From Ornithomonoglobus_A sp034090805 (GTDB lineage Bacteria; Bacillota; Clostridia; UBA1381), in contig JAXDRV010000136.1 in the NCBI GenBank assembly GCA_034090805.1, positions 1-8,637 on the forward strand: a DNA stretch of 8,637 bases, in the 5' to 3' direction. The position numbers and the translations under genes were made by a program. A model generated the notes under the pieces. That model was not told the DNA's origin. It was given only the letters and a program-made list of their open reading frames with translations, and searched no databases. Below are positions 1-6,411 of this stretch, one piece after another (the first letter of the stretch is position 1; each line of letters begins with the position of its first letter).

Positions 1-64
1 TGTATATTTACACTAAATTTGTTCCTTTTTATTTATATAATACTATGATTTACCCAAAAATACA

Positions 65-93
65 TTGACAATGCAATTATTTACTTATATAAT
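65..93 (+). promoter_or_regulatory. Sigma-A promoter of the nfnAB operon
   Basis: TTGACA at 65-70 and TATAAT at 88-93 are separated by exactly 17 bp, a perfect match to the housekeeping consensus. Transcription is expected to begin near 99-101. That is almost exactly where the R1 repeat begins, so about 307 nt of leader would precede the nfnA start codon at 408. The promoter lies outside the repeated segment, because the second R1 copy has different DNA upstream. No operator was recognised. Confidence 0.85.
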
Positions 94-98
94 ATATC

Positions 99-358
99 TA
101 TATAATGCTCACTGAACAAATGCGATTTTCAATCGCATTTAGAAAAATTATGACTATTGTCAAAATTTTTCGTGTAAAATCAGAGATTTTACACAGTTCG
201 CATTGATAAAGTCTGCCCAAATAAATATTTTGAGAGCAAAATATTTATTTGGGGTGCAAGGATTTTTCATATTTATGAAAAATCCTTGCACCTGAACAAT
301 TATGAAACGCTTTTAAGCCGCTATGCGGCTGCGTTTCATAATTGTTCAGCAGTCATTA
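99..358 (+). repeat. R1: MITE-like chain of six hairpins (copy 1)
   Basis: Six perfect or near-perfect hairpins lie head to tail: A 118-127/131-140; B 142-154/159-171 (one mismatch); C 172-181/185-194; D 216-231/238-253; E 253-269/276-292; F 292-310/331-349, with an inner 316-321/325-330 stem. Only 195-215 is left unpaired. The outer edges 103-121 and 340-358 form imperfect inverted repeats (14/19), both including CTGAACAA, giving a 256-bp unit. No ORF of note lies inside. The first 140 bp recur at 8498-8637 with one difference, so this is a dispersed repeat. No clear target-site duplication was found. It could be a MITE, a palindromic intergenic unit or a structured RNA; orientation is arbitrary. 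Confidence 0.8.
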
Positions 359-362
359 ATTA

Positions 363-380
363 GGTAATTTTCAAATTACT
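363..380 (+). other. Short AT-rich leader hairpin before nfnA
   Basis: A 6-bp stem (364-369/374-379) with a 4-nt loop and a flanking G-T wobble (363/380) lies between R1 and the nfnA ribosome binding site (GAGGTG, 397-402). It continues the hairpin chain but is weak and could be incidental. Confidence 0.35.
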
Positions 381-407
381 AAATTTAATTATTTATGAGG
401 TGATACT

Positions 408-1259
408 ATGCCATACAAAATTGTCACAAAAAAGATTCTCAACCCTCAGATTTTTCTTATGGAGGTTGAAGCTCCGTTGATCGCAAAAAAGGCGGAGCCG
501 GGTCAGTTCATCATTTTGAGAATTGATGAGCACGGAGAAAGAGTCCCCTTCACCGTAGCGGATTTTGACCGTGAAAAGGGTACTGTTACGATTATCGTGC
601 AGATCGTCGGCAAAACGACAAGAGATCTCGCCGAGGTTCCCGAGGGTGCGGAGCTTCTGGACTTTGCAGGTCCTCTCGGAACGCCCACTCCCCTTGACGG
701 TATCAAAAAGGCTGCCGTTATAGGCGGCGGTCTGGGAACGGCTATCGCTTATCCCCAGGCTAAAAAGCTCCACGGAATGGGTGCGGACGTTACGGTTATC
801 ACAGGCTTTAGGGATAAAGACCTTGTGATACTTGAGGATGAGCTTAAGAAATGCTCGGACAAGCTGATAATCACAACGGACGACGGTTCGAACGGAGTTA
901 AGGGCTTTGTTACCGACAGATTAAAAGAGCTGCTTGACGCAGGCGAAAAATTTGACGAGGTCATTGCGATAGGTCCTCTTGTAATGATGAAAGCCGTTTG
1001 CGATGTAACAAAGGAATACGGAATAAAAACTACCGTTTCAATGAATCCCGTTATGATTGACGGTACGGGAATGTGCGGCGGCTGCCGTGTAATCGTCGGC
1101 GGAGAAACAAAGTTTGCGTGCGTTGACGGTCCGGATTTTGACGGACATCAGATTGACTGGGACAGCGCCATGAAGCGTTCGAGAATGTTCAAGAAATACG
1201 AGCAAAAGTCCTGTGAGGACGGCTACTGCCGTATAGGACGCACAAACAAAGCCGAATAA
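408..1259 (+). CDS. nfnA: NfnA, FAD/[2Fe-2S] subunit of NADH-dependent reduced ferredoxin:NADP+ oxidoreductase
   Basis: This is the small subunit of the cytoplasmic flavin-based electron-bifurcating transhydrogenase, which couples reduced ferredoxin and NADH oxidation to NADP+ reduction. The 283-residue protein has the ferredoxin-reductase layout. An N-terminal flavin-binding barrel carries RVPFTVAD (45-52). A nucleotide-binding domain starts with GGGLGTAIAYP (107-117). A C-terminal cluster loop has C223, C226 and C238, with D218 nearby; structurally studied NfnA uses three Cys plus an Asp, so a missing fourth Cys is expected. A C-terminal pair, C269 and C274, is extra. The ATG has GAGGTG 5-6 bases upstream. 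It is first in an operon, directly followed by nfnB. The same family includes the sulfide dehydrogenase beta subunit and PyrK-like proteins; the adjacent nfnB supports NfnA. Confidence 0.9.
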   Translation: MPYKIVTKKILNPQIFLMEVEAPLIAKKAEPGQFIILRIDEHGERVPFTVADFDREKGTVTIIVQIVGKTTRDLAEVPEGAELLDFAGPLGTPTPLDGIKKAAVIGGGLGTAIAYPQAKKLHGMGADVTVITGFRDKDLVILEDELKKCSDKLIITTDDGSNGVKGFVTDRLKELLDAGEKFDEVIAIGPLVMMKAVCDVTKEYGIKTTVSMNPVMIDGTGMCGGCRVIVGGETKFACVDGPDFDGHQIDWDSAMKRSRMFKKYEQKSCEDGYCRIGRTNKAE

Positions 1260-1274
1260 TGGAGGGTGATAACA

Positions 1275-2666
1275 ATGCCAAATATGAGATTAGATAAAAA
1301 TCCTATGCCGGAGCAGTGCCCCAACGTCAGAAACAAAAACTTTCTTGAGGTTACTACAGGCTACACCGAGGAAATGGCGATAGACGAGGCAAAAAGATGT
1401 CTTAACTGCAAGCACAAGCCTTGTATGCAGGGCTGCCCCGTTTCTGTTAAAATTCCTGAATTTATCTCACTTATCGCAGAGGGCGATTTTGAGGGAGCAT
1501 ATCAGAAAATCAAAGAAACAAACGCACTTCCCGCCGTATGCGGAAGAGTATGCCCGCAGGAAAAGCAGTGCGAATCAAAATGTGTAAGAGGCATCAAGGG
1601 CGAAAGCGTCGGCATCGGCCGTCTTGAGAGATTTGTTGCCGACTATCACATGAAAAATGTTGAAGAAAAGATAGAAAAACCCGCTCTCAACGGCAAGAAG
1701 GTTGCTGTTGTAGGCTCAGGTCCTTCGGGACTTACCGTTGCGGGCGACCTTGCAAAGAGAGGCTACGCAGTAACGATTTACGAGGCATTCCACACAGCCG
1801 GAGGAGTTCTGATGTACGGTATTCCCGAATTCAGACTTCCCAAGGACATAGTTCAGAAGGAAATAGCAAACCTCAAGGAATTGGGCGTTGATATTCAGAC
1901 AAACGTAATCATCGGAAAGACGATACTTGTTGACGAGCTGTTTGACGATATGGGTTATGATGCCGTATACATCGGCTCAGGCGCAGGTCTGCCGTCATTT
2001 ATGGGTATCGAGGGCGAAAGCCTGAACGGCGTGTACAGCGCAAACGAATTTCTTACGAGAATCAACCTTATGAAGGGATACAAATTCCCCGATTACGACA
2101 CCCCCGTATACATCGGTAAAAACGTTGCCGTATTCGGCGGCGGAAACGTTGCAATGGACGCAGCACGTTCGGCAAAAAGATTGGGTGCCGAAAATGTATA
2201 CATAATTTACAGACGAGGCAAGGAGGAGCTTCCGGCAAGAGCCGAGGAGGTTCACCACGCAGAAGAAGAGGGAATTATCTTTAAGCTGCTCCAAAATCCG
2301 ACAAAGCTTATCGGTGATGAAAACGGCTGGTTAAAGGGCGTTGAGGTTATCAAAATGGAGCTTGGCGAGCCGGACGCTTCGGGAAGACGCAGACCCGTTG
2401 CAATCCCCGGCAGCGAAGAGGTTCTCGATATAGACACAGTTGTAGTCGCAATCGGTCAGACACCGAATCCGCTTATCAGACAGACCACAAAGGGACTTGA
2501 TACGAACAAGAGAGGCTGTATCATAGCCGATGAGGCTACGGGCAAGACCTCAAAGGATCACGTATACGCCGGCGGCGATGTTGTCACCGGTGCGGCAACC
2601 GTTATCCTCGCACTGGGCGCAGGAAAGGCAGCCGCAGAGGCTATAGATAAAGAGCTTAACGGCTGA
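1275..2666 (+). CDS. nfnB: NfnB, bifurcating FAD/[4Fe-4S] large subunit (GltA-like NADPH oxidoreductase)
   Basis: This large subunit partners NfnA and carries the bifurcating FAD and two [4Fe-4S] clusters at the NADP(H) site. The ATG at 1275 gives 463 residues. The in-frame GTG at 1266 lies inside the Shine-Dalgarno GGAGGG (1261-1266) and is rejected. The N-terminal cysteine domain has C42, C45, C50, C54 and then C89, C93, C99, C103, followed by GRLERF (115-120). An FAD Rossmann motif VAVVGSGPSG lies at 143-152, an NADPH Rossmann motif VAVFGGGNVAMDAA at 284-297, and the C-terminal FAD signature YAGGDVVTGAATV at 431-443. The gene begins 15 bp after nfnA stops. On sequence alone it could be a stand-alone glutamate synthase small subunit (GltD/GltA). 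The nfnA neighbour argues strongly for NfnB, as does the absence of a glutamate synthase large-subunit gene in the window. Confidence 0.9.
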   Translation: MPNMRLDKNPMPEQCPNVRNKNFLEVTTGYTEEMAIDEAKRCLNCKHKPCMQGCPVSVKIPEFISLIAEGDFEGAYQKIKETNALPAVCGRVCPQEKQCESKCVRGIKGESVGIGRLERFVADYHMKNVEEKIEKPALNGKKVAVVGSGPSGLTVAGDLAKRGYAVTIYEAFHTAGGVLMYGIPEFRLPKDIVQKEIANLKELGVDIQTNVIIGKTILVDELFDDMGYDAVYIGSGAGLPSFMGIEGESLNGVYSANEFLTRINLMKGYKFPDYDTPVYIGKNVAVFGGGNVAMDAARSAKRLGAENVYIIYRRGKEELPARAEEVHHAEEEGIIFKLLQNPTKLIGDENGWLKGVEVIKMELGEPDASGRRRPVAIPGSEEVLDIDTVVVAIGQTPNPLIRQTTKGLDTNKRGCIIADEATGKTSKDHVYAGGDVVTGAATVILALGAGKAAAEAIDKELNG

Positions 2667-2692
2667 ACACAAAAATAAAAGGAGCAAAAACT

Positions 2693-3658
2693 ATGCCAAT
2701 GATTGATATGCCTCTTGACGAGTTAAAAACCTACTCGGGAAGAGGAATAAAGCCGAAGGATTTTGAGGAATACTGGGACAGAGCGCTTGCGGAGATGGAG
2801 GCGACAGATCCTCAGCTTGAGATAACGGAAAACGAAATAAGACTGCCTAACGTAAAATGCTATGATATGTATTTTTCGGGAGTAAGAAACGGCAGAGTTC
2901 ACGCTAAGATAGTTAAGCCCGCACATATAGAGGGAAAGCTGCCGGCAGTGCTGTTCTTCCACGGCTATTCGGGAGCGATAGATGATTGGACGGGACTTAT
3001 GAGCTACGTTGCAATGGGATATATTGCCGTAGGAATGGACGCAAGAGGTCAGGGCGGTCTGTCCTCGGACAAAAACCCCGTTGAGGGAAATACTCTTCAC
3101 GGTCACATCATAAGAGGTCTTGACGATCCCGATCCCGACAATCTGCTTTTCAGACAAATATTTCTCGATACGGCTCAGCTTGCAAAGATAGTAAGCGGCT
3201 TTGACGATGTTGACGAAAACAAGATCGCCGCTGCGGGCGGCTCACAAGGCGGTGCGCTTACGGTTGCGTGCGCAGCGTTAAGTCCGGCAGTAAAAATGGC
3301 GGCTGCGGAGTTCCCGTTCCTGAGCGATTACAGACGTGTATGGGAAATGGATATGGCAGAAAGAGCATATGCCGAGCTTAAGGAATATTTCAGACATTTT
3401 GATCCCACTCATGCAAGAGAGGACGAAATATTTGAAAAGCTCGGATACATAGATCTTCAGTTCCTTGCTCCGAGAATAAAGGCCGAAATAATGTTTGGTA
3501 CAGGACTTATGGATAATGTATGTCCTCCGTCAACTCAGTTTGCGATTTACAACAAAATCACAGCTCCGAAAAAGATGGTAATATACCCAGATTTCGGTCA
3601 CGAGGGGCTTAAAGGCTTTTACGATATAAGAGCAGAATTTTTTGCAAAGCTTATGTAA
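2693..3658 (+). CDS. Carbohydrate esterase family 7 acetyl xylan esterase / cephalosporin-C deacetylase
   Basis: This alpha/beta-hydrolase is predicted to remove acetyl groups from xylo-oligosaccharides and other acetylated small sugars. It has 321 residues, the usual CE7 length. It shows the oxyanion-hole HGYSG (90-94), the RGQGG signature (118-122), the nucleophile elbow GGSQGG with S184, a likely acid D274 in LMDNVCPPS, and the catalytic H303 in GHE. There is no signal peptide, so it should act in the cytoplasm on imported oligosaccharides, as CE7 hexamers usually do. The ATG at 2693 follows AAAAGGAG (2677-2684); an ATG two codons later is a possible alternative. It lies 26 bp after nfnB with no terminator between, so it is probably the last gene of the nfnAB operon. 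The substrate is not determined by the sequence. Confidence 0.9.
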   Translation: MPMIDMPLDELKTYSGRGIKPKDFEEYWDRALAEMEATDPQLEITENEIRLPNVKCYDMYFSGVRNGRVHAKIVKPAHIEGKLPAVLFFHGYSGAIDDWTGLMSYVAMGYIAVGMDARGQGGLSSDKNPVEGNTLHGHIIRGLDDPDPDNLLFRQIFLDTAQLAKIVSGFDDVDENKIAAAGGSQGGALTVACAALSPAVKMAAAEFPFLSDYRRVWEMDMAERAYAELKEYFRHFDPTHAREDEIFEKLGYIDLQFLAPRIKAEIMFGTGLMDNVCPPSTQFAIYNKITAPKKMVIYPDFGHEGLKGFYDIRAEFFAKLM

Positions 3659-3666
3659 TTATAAAT

Positions 3667-3704
3667 AAAACGGCACGTCTTATTATACCAAGACGTGCCG
3701 TTTT
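3667..3704. terminator. Strong bidirectional intrinsic terminator
   Basis: A 15-bp perfect stem (3667-3681/3690-3704) with an 8-nt loop has A-rich and T-rich ends on both strands. It lies 9 bp after the esterase stop and 52 bp beyond the stop of the convergent minus-strand gene, so it can end both transcripts. Confidence 0.9.
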
Positions 3705-3722
3705 ATCGAATTGTTTAACCGC

Positions 3723-3747
3723 CGGCTGTAAAATCAAAGCACAGCCG
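3723..3747 (-). other. GC-rich hairpin after the minus-strand gene
   Basis: A 7-bp perfect stem (3723-3729/3741-3747) with an 11-nt loop lies just downstream of the stop of the minus-strand gene. It has no T-tract on either strand, so it is more likely a 3' stabilising structure or incidental than a terminator. Confidence 0.4.
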
Positions 3748-3756
3748 CCGTATATT

Positions 3757-4203
3757 TTATTTCGTTGTTATATCAACTCTCAATTCCTCTTGATTCCAGT
3801 CAACCTTAGCCTTTAAAGCCTCCGACACGAATCTTAAAGGAACGAATGTTCTGTCGGACACAACCTTGCCCGGAACATCAAGTTCAATCTCCTTTCCGTC
3901 AACATACGCCTTTTTGTTGCCTATCTGAAGCACAACGGTAGATACCGTGGTCGTGCCGTCCTCTGCCGTTATCTCCTTAGCTCCCATAGCTGTCAGAGTA
4001 TCCTGATCCCATACAACATCTGCTCCGCACGCTTCAAAAATCGCACGCAGAGGAACAAGCGTTCTGTCATCCTCAATAAAGGGTTCTGCGTCAAATGTCA
4101 TACGTGTACCGTCAAGATATACCGACGGTGCTGCCGCAAATGCCGAAACGGTCATCGAAGCCGCCGCAGCAACTGCCGTTAATAAAGCTGCAATCTTTTT
4201 CAT
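3757..4203 (-). CDS. Secreted protein with two copper-amine-oxidase-N-like (PF07833-type) repeats
   Basis: The 148-residue protein starts with a classical signal peptide: MKK, a hydrophobic alanine-rich core, and a likely cut after AFA (21-23). The mature part is a PF07833-like stalk domain in which the motif DRT-[LF]-VPLR recurs at 46-53 and 117-124. Each copy is followed by an [AL]-x-W-[DN] strand, with W65 and W136. No catalytic amine-oxidase domain is present, so the family name is misleading. Such domains are common in secreted Firmicutes proteins and often accompany wall-binding or hydrolase modules. Here the domain stands alone, suggesting a small soluble or wall-associated protein of unknown role. 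The Shine-Dalgarno AAAGGA (4215-4220, minus strand) is about 11 nt from the ATG. It is monocistronic, with its own promoter and a shared terminator. Confidence 0.85.
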   Translation of the reverse strand: MKKIAALLTAVAAAASMTVSAFAAAPSVYLDGTRMTFDAEPFIEDDRTLVPLRAIFEACGADVVWDQDTLTAMGAKEITAEDGTTTVSTVVLQIGNKKAYVDGKEIELDVPGKVVSDRTFVPLRFVSEALKAKVDWNQEELRVDITTK

Positions 4204-4293
4204 ATTAATATCAGTCCTTTCAAGCTTTATGTGTTGTTATGCCAAGTACAACTGCCTCCCGTACATACTCAAGGAAAGCCTCAAATCATATAT

Positions 4294-4322
4294 ATTATAG
4301 CAGAAGCACGGCGGGATTTCAA
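4294..4322 (-). promoter_or_regulatory. Sigma-A promoter of the secreted stalk-domain gene
   Basis: On the minus strand, TTGAAA (4317-4322) and TATAAT (4294-4299) are 17 bp apart, with an extended TGC before the -10. This is a strong promoter. The predicted start near 4287 leaves about 84 nt of leader, in which no convincing structure was found. The stretch 4323-4424 on the other side is AT-rich with nothing recognisable. Confidence 0.8.
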
Positions 4323-4424
4323 GCTTTTTTTACAAATATATTTCAAATACCTTAAATTTACTTCAAATTTGTTGGATTGTACCGTATTTTTTTACCGTTC
4401 AAGGTTTAAAAAAGCGGCTTTTTG

Positions 4425-4454
4425 TTTATAATTCAGTTGAAACGAAAATATAAT
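4425..4454 (+). promoter_or_regulatory. Candidate promoter of spoIIM
   Basis: TTTATA (4425-4430) and a perfect TATAAT (4449-4454) are 18 bp apart. Transcription would start near 4461 and run about 300 nt through the R2 hairpins before the spoIIM start codon. A sporulation sigma-E promoter would be expected for spoIIM from the Bacillus precedent, but no clear match was identified by eye. Confidence 0.5.
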
Positions 4455-4470
4455 AGATTATACCCTTGCA

Positions 4471-4739
4471 GTATGCAAAAAATCAGGTAATTGCAAAATG
4501 TCGGTTTTGATTTGAGAGTATTTTTGATTTTATTCAGACTCAAACATTCCTTGCGGTAACTCGTCTGAACAAACTCAAAAACACTCTCAAATCTCCCAAG
4601 CCGTTACGGTTTTTGAAGAATTGGTGATGTTTCCGACTATGTTTCGGCGAGTTCCGAACGCAGTGAGGGTACCTGAGCCGAAGATTAAGCGGAAATATCA
4701 CAAATTCGGGGACAGTAATTTACTTGGTATGCAAAAAAT
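4471..4739 (+). repeat. R2: hairpin element flanked by a 13-bp direct repeat
   Basis: The 13-bp sequence GTATGCAAAAAAT occurs at 4471-4483 and 4727-4739, bracketing 243 bp that hold two large hairpins. The first pairs 4509-4531 with 4571-4593 (21 of 23) and adds a perfect inner 7-bp stem, 4533-4539/4563-4569. The second pairs 4618-4635 with 4690-4707 (16 of 18) and has an inner stem at 4643-4648/4677-4682. No good coding start or convincing ORF lies inside. The direct repeat looks like a target-site duplication around a small non-autonomous insertion, although 13 bp is long for many families. The element sits between the candidate spoIIM promoter and its ribosome binding site. No second copy is visible here. 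Confidence 0.6.
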
Positions 4740-4759
4740 TCAAAGGAGGTCATGCCATT

Positions 4760-5329
4760 ATGGAAAACAATGCCGCTCCCAAGGTAATCTCTGCGGTTTT
4801 TATGCTTGTGCTTATCTGCTCCGTTGCCGCAGGCAGCATATATATGATGCAGCGGAGCGGAGGCTACAGCGGTCTTAACGAATATCTTACCTCATACTTT
4901 AAAAACACACTCGGACAGGTGGATAAATACGGCGTGTTCAAAAATGCCCTGCGCTCGAATTTGATTATGCTTGCGGTTATTTTCGTGTCGGGATTTTTCC
5001 GTATAGGCTTCCTTGCGGCGGGAGCATACATAGTCAGACGAGGGTTTATAATCGGCTTTACCTCGGCGGCGTTCGTGAGCTGCTTCGGCGTAAAGGGAAT
5101 GCTTGCAAGCCTGTCGTTCCTGCCGGGACTTCTGCTTATTATCCCGGCTTTTATGTGTTTTTGCACCGCAAGCGGAAGCTTTTCCCTCAAAAAGGACAGA
5201 TTTCGTAAAAAAATAATTTTTTCTTACATTTTTTTTACGATTTTTGCAATTACAATATTTTGTACCGCAGCCTTTCTTGAGGGATATTTAACCACAACAT
5301 TTATGACAAAATTCGCCGCTATGCTCTGA
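4760..5329 (+). CDS. spoIIM: SpoIIM-family stage II sporulation membrane protein
   Basis: SpoIIM is part of the DMP complex (SpoIID-SpoIIM-SpoIIP) that drives septal thinning and membrane migration during forespore engulfment. The product is 189 residues with five likely membrane segments: about 8-30, 66-91, 95-112, 116-137 and 151-173. The motif FKNALRSNLIML (60-71) and the C-terminal LEGY (173-176) fit the SpoIIM domain. The ATG at 4760 is chosen because AAGGAGGT (4743-4750) is 9 bases upstream; an upstream in-frame TTG at 4724 would place the start before that site. Immediately downstream is xerD, matching the close linkage of spoIIM and xerD known in Bacillus and relatives. The length is slightly short for the family but no domain seems missing. 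The leader contains the R2 hairpins. Confidence 0.82.
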   Translation: MENNAAPKVISAVFMLVLICSVAAGSIYMMQRSGGYSGLNEYLTSYFKNTLGQVDKYGVFKNALRSNLIMLAVIFVSGFFRIGFLAAGAYIVRRGFIIGFTSAAFVSCFGVKGMLASLSFLPGLLLIIPAFMCFCTASGSFSLKKDRFRKKIIFSYIFFTIFAITIFCTAAFLEGYLTTTFMTKFAAML

Positions 5330-5358
5330 TTTTGCACATTTTCTTACAAAAATAACTA

Positions 5359-5386
5359 TTTACAAATTAAAATTTTGTGGTATAAT
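5359..5386 (+). promoter_or_regulatory. Promoter of xerD
   Basis: TTTACA (5359-5364) and TATAAT (5381-5386) are 16 bp apart, with a TGG extended -10. Transcription would begin near 5393, about 100 nt before the xerD ATG. This lets xerD and the downstream glycosidase be expressed independently of sporulation control on spoIIM. It also rules out an upstream coding start at 5375. Confidence 0.75.
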
Positions 5387-5494
5387 AGATTTATTGAAAC
5401 AAAAATGCAACATTACTGTAACATTTCGGCTACATATGAAACACTGTTGAAATATACGAAAATGTACATAAGCACACGGGAGGAACAGTTTATT

Positions 5495-6379
5495 ATGTAT
5501 TCATACGTTGATGAATATGCAAGCTTTATGAGCAATGTACGCCACAAGGCGGAAAACACAATCGAATCATACACAAGAGATGTAAACAGATACATTACAT
5601 ATCTGAACGACAAAGGCGTGGAGGATGCGGCACAGGCAACAAAGACCACCGTTCTTTCATATCTTCTTTCACTGCAAAAGCAGGGACGTGCAACCTCGAC
5701 GGTATCGAGGACACTTGCCTCGCTCCGTTCTTTTTATGTATTTCTTGTACAGAACGGCGAGGCAAAAAGCGACCCCACGCTCCATCTTGAGGCGCCTCAC
5801 GTCGAGAAAAAGCCGCCGAGGGTAATGACCGCAGATGAGGTTGACCTGCTTTTGTCGCAGCCATCGCTCACGGATAACAAGGGCATACGTGACAAGGCAA
5901 TGCTTGAGCTTTTATACGCTACGGGCATACGTGTTTCGGAGCTTATAAACCTGAACACAGACGACGTAAACCTCACAATGGGTTTTATCCGCACCTCGAA
6001 CGGCAAAAAGGAGCGCATCGTGCCCATGGGACACACTGCGGTCAATGCCGTTGCCGCATACATGAGCAAGGCACGTTCTGAGCTTATCTGCTCAGCGGAC
6101 GAAAAGGCACTGTTTGTAAACTGCAGCGGAGCAAGACTGTCGCGCCAAGGCTTTTGGAAGCTTATGAAGCATTATCAGCAGACGGCGGGAATCGATACCG
6201 AAATCACTCCTCACGTGCTGCGTCATTCCTTTGCGGCGCATTTGATCGAAAACGGCGCAGACCTGCAAAGCGTCCGCGAAATGATGGGACATGCCGATAT
6301 TGCGTCGACACAGATATATTCAAGGCTTATGAACAGCCATATCCACGACGTATACGCAAAGGCGCACCCCAGAGCGTAG
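5495..6379 (+). CDS. xerD: XerD-type tyrosine recombinase
   Basis: This is a site-specific tyrosine recombinase that probably resolves chromosome dimers at dif, with XerC encoded elsewhere. It has 294 residues, the normal Xer length. The N-terminal SAM-like DNA-binding domain spans roughly 1-90 and the catalytic domain roughly 105-290. The catalytic set is complete: R146 in ATGIRVSEL, K171 or K172 in NGKKERIVP, H240 and R243 in HVLRHSFA, H266 in MMGHADIASTQ, and the nucleophile Y275. The ATG at 5495 has GGGAGGA (5478-5484) 10 bases upstream. The upstream in-frame start at 5375 overlaps the promoter and adds a non-family extension. Location beside spoIIM favours housekeeping XerD over a mobile-element integrase; no att sites or phage genes are visible. 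Confidence 0.9.
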   Translation: MYSYVDEYASFMSNVRHKAENTIESYTRDVNRYITYLNDKGVEDAAQATKTTVLSYLLSLQKQGRATSTVSRTLASLRSFYVFLVQNGEAKSDPTLHLEAPHVEKKPPRVMTADEVDLLLSQPSLTDNKGIRDKAMLELLYATGIRVSELINLNTDDVNLTMGFIRTSNGKKERIVPMGHTAVNAVAAYMSKARSELICSADEKALFVNCSGARLSRQGFWKLMKHYQQTAGIDTEITPHVLRHSFAAHLIENGADLQSVREMMGHADIASTQIYSRLMNSHIHDVYAKAHPRA

Positions 6380-6411
6380 CCTAAAACAATTTAATGAAAG
6401 GAAACTTCGGC

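Noticed and set aside
118..349. CRISPR-like array in the leader of nfnA
   Set aside because: The hairpin stems differ in sequence from one another, there are no regular spacers and no cas genes.
1266..1274. GTG start giving three extra residues on NfnB
   Set aside because: It overlaps the Shine-Dalgarno sequence (1261-1266); the ATG at 1275 is correctly spaced.
3723..3747. Second terminator for the minus-strand gene
   Set aside because: The stem is perfect but no T-tract follows; the 3667-3704 hairpin is the better terminator.
4231..4431. 66-residue plus-strand ORF
   Set aside because: It has no ribosome binding site, runs through the opposing promoter and low-complexity AT DNA, and has no recognisable protein character.
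4618..4707. tRNA-like fold in R2
   Set aside because: There is a long stem and a GTTCCGAAC-like stretch, but no anticodon arm, D arm or acceptor geometry.
4724..4759. TTG start for SpoIIM
   Set aside because: It lies upstream of the strong AAGGAGGT site and inside the R2 flanking repeat; the ATG at 4760 is well placed.
5375..5494. 40-residue N-terminal extension of XerD
   Set aside because: It overlaps the TATAAT of a good promoter, has no ribosome binding site, and is not part of the Xer family; the ATG at 5495 gives standard length.
5495..6379. XerD as an integrase of a mobile element using R1 as attachment sites
   Set aside because: The gene sits in the conserved spoIIM-xerD context with normal composition, and R1 does not resemble a recombinase core flanked by binding arms.
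6394..6411. Upstream ATG for the GH26-like protein
   Set aside because: It precedes the AAAGGAAA ribosome binding site that properly serves the ATG at 6412.
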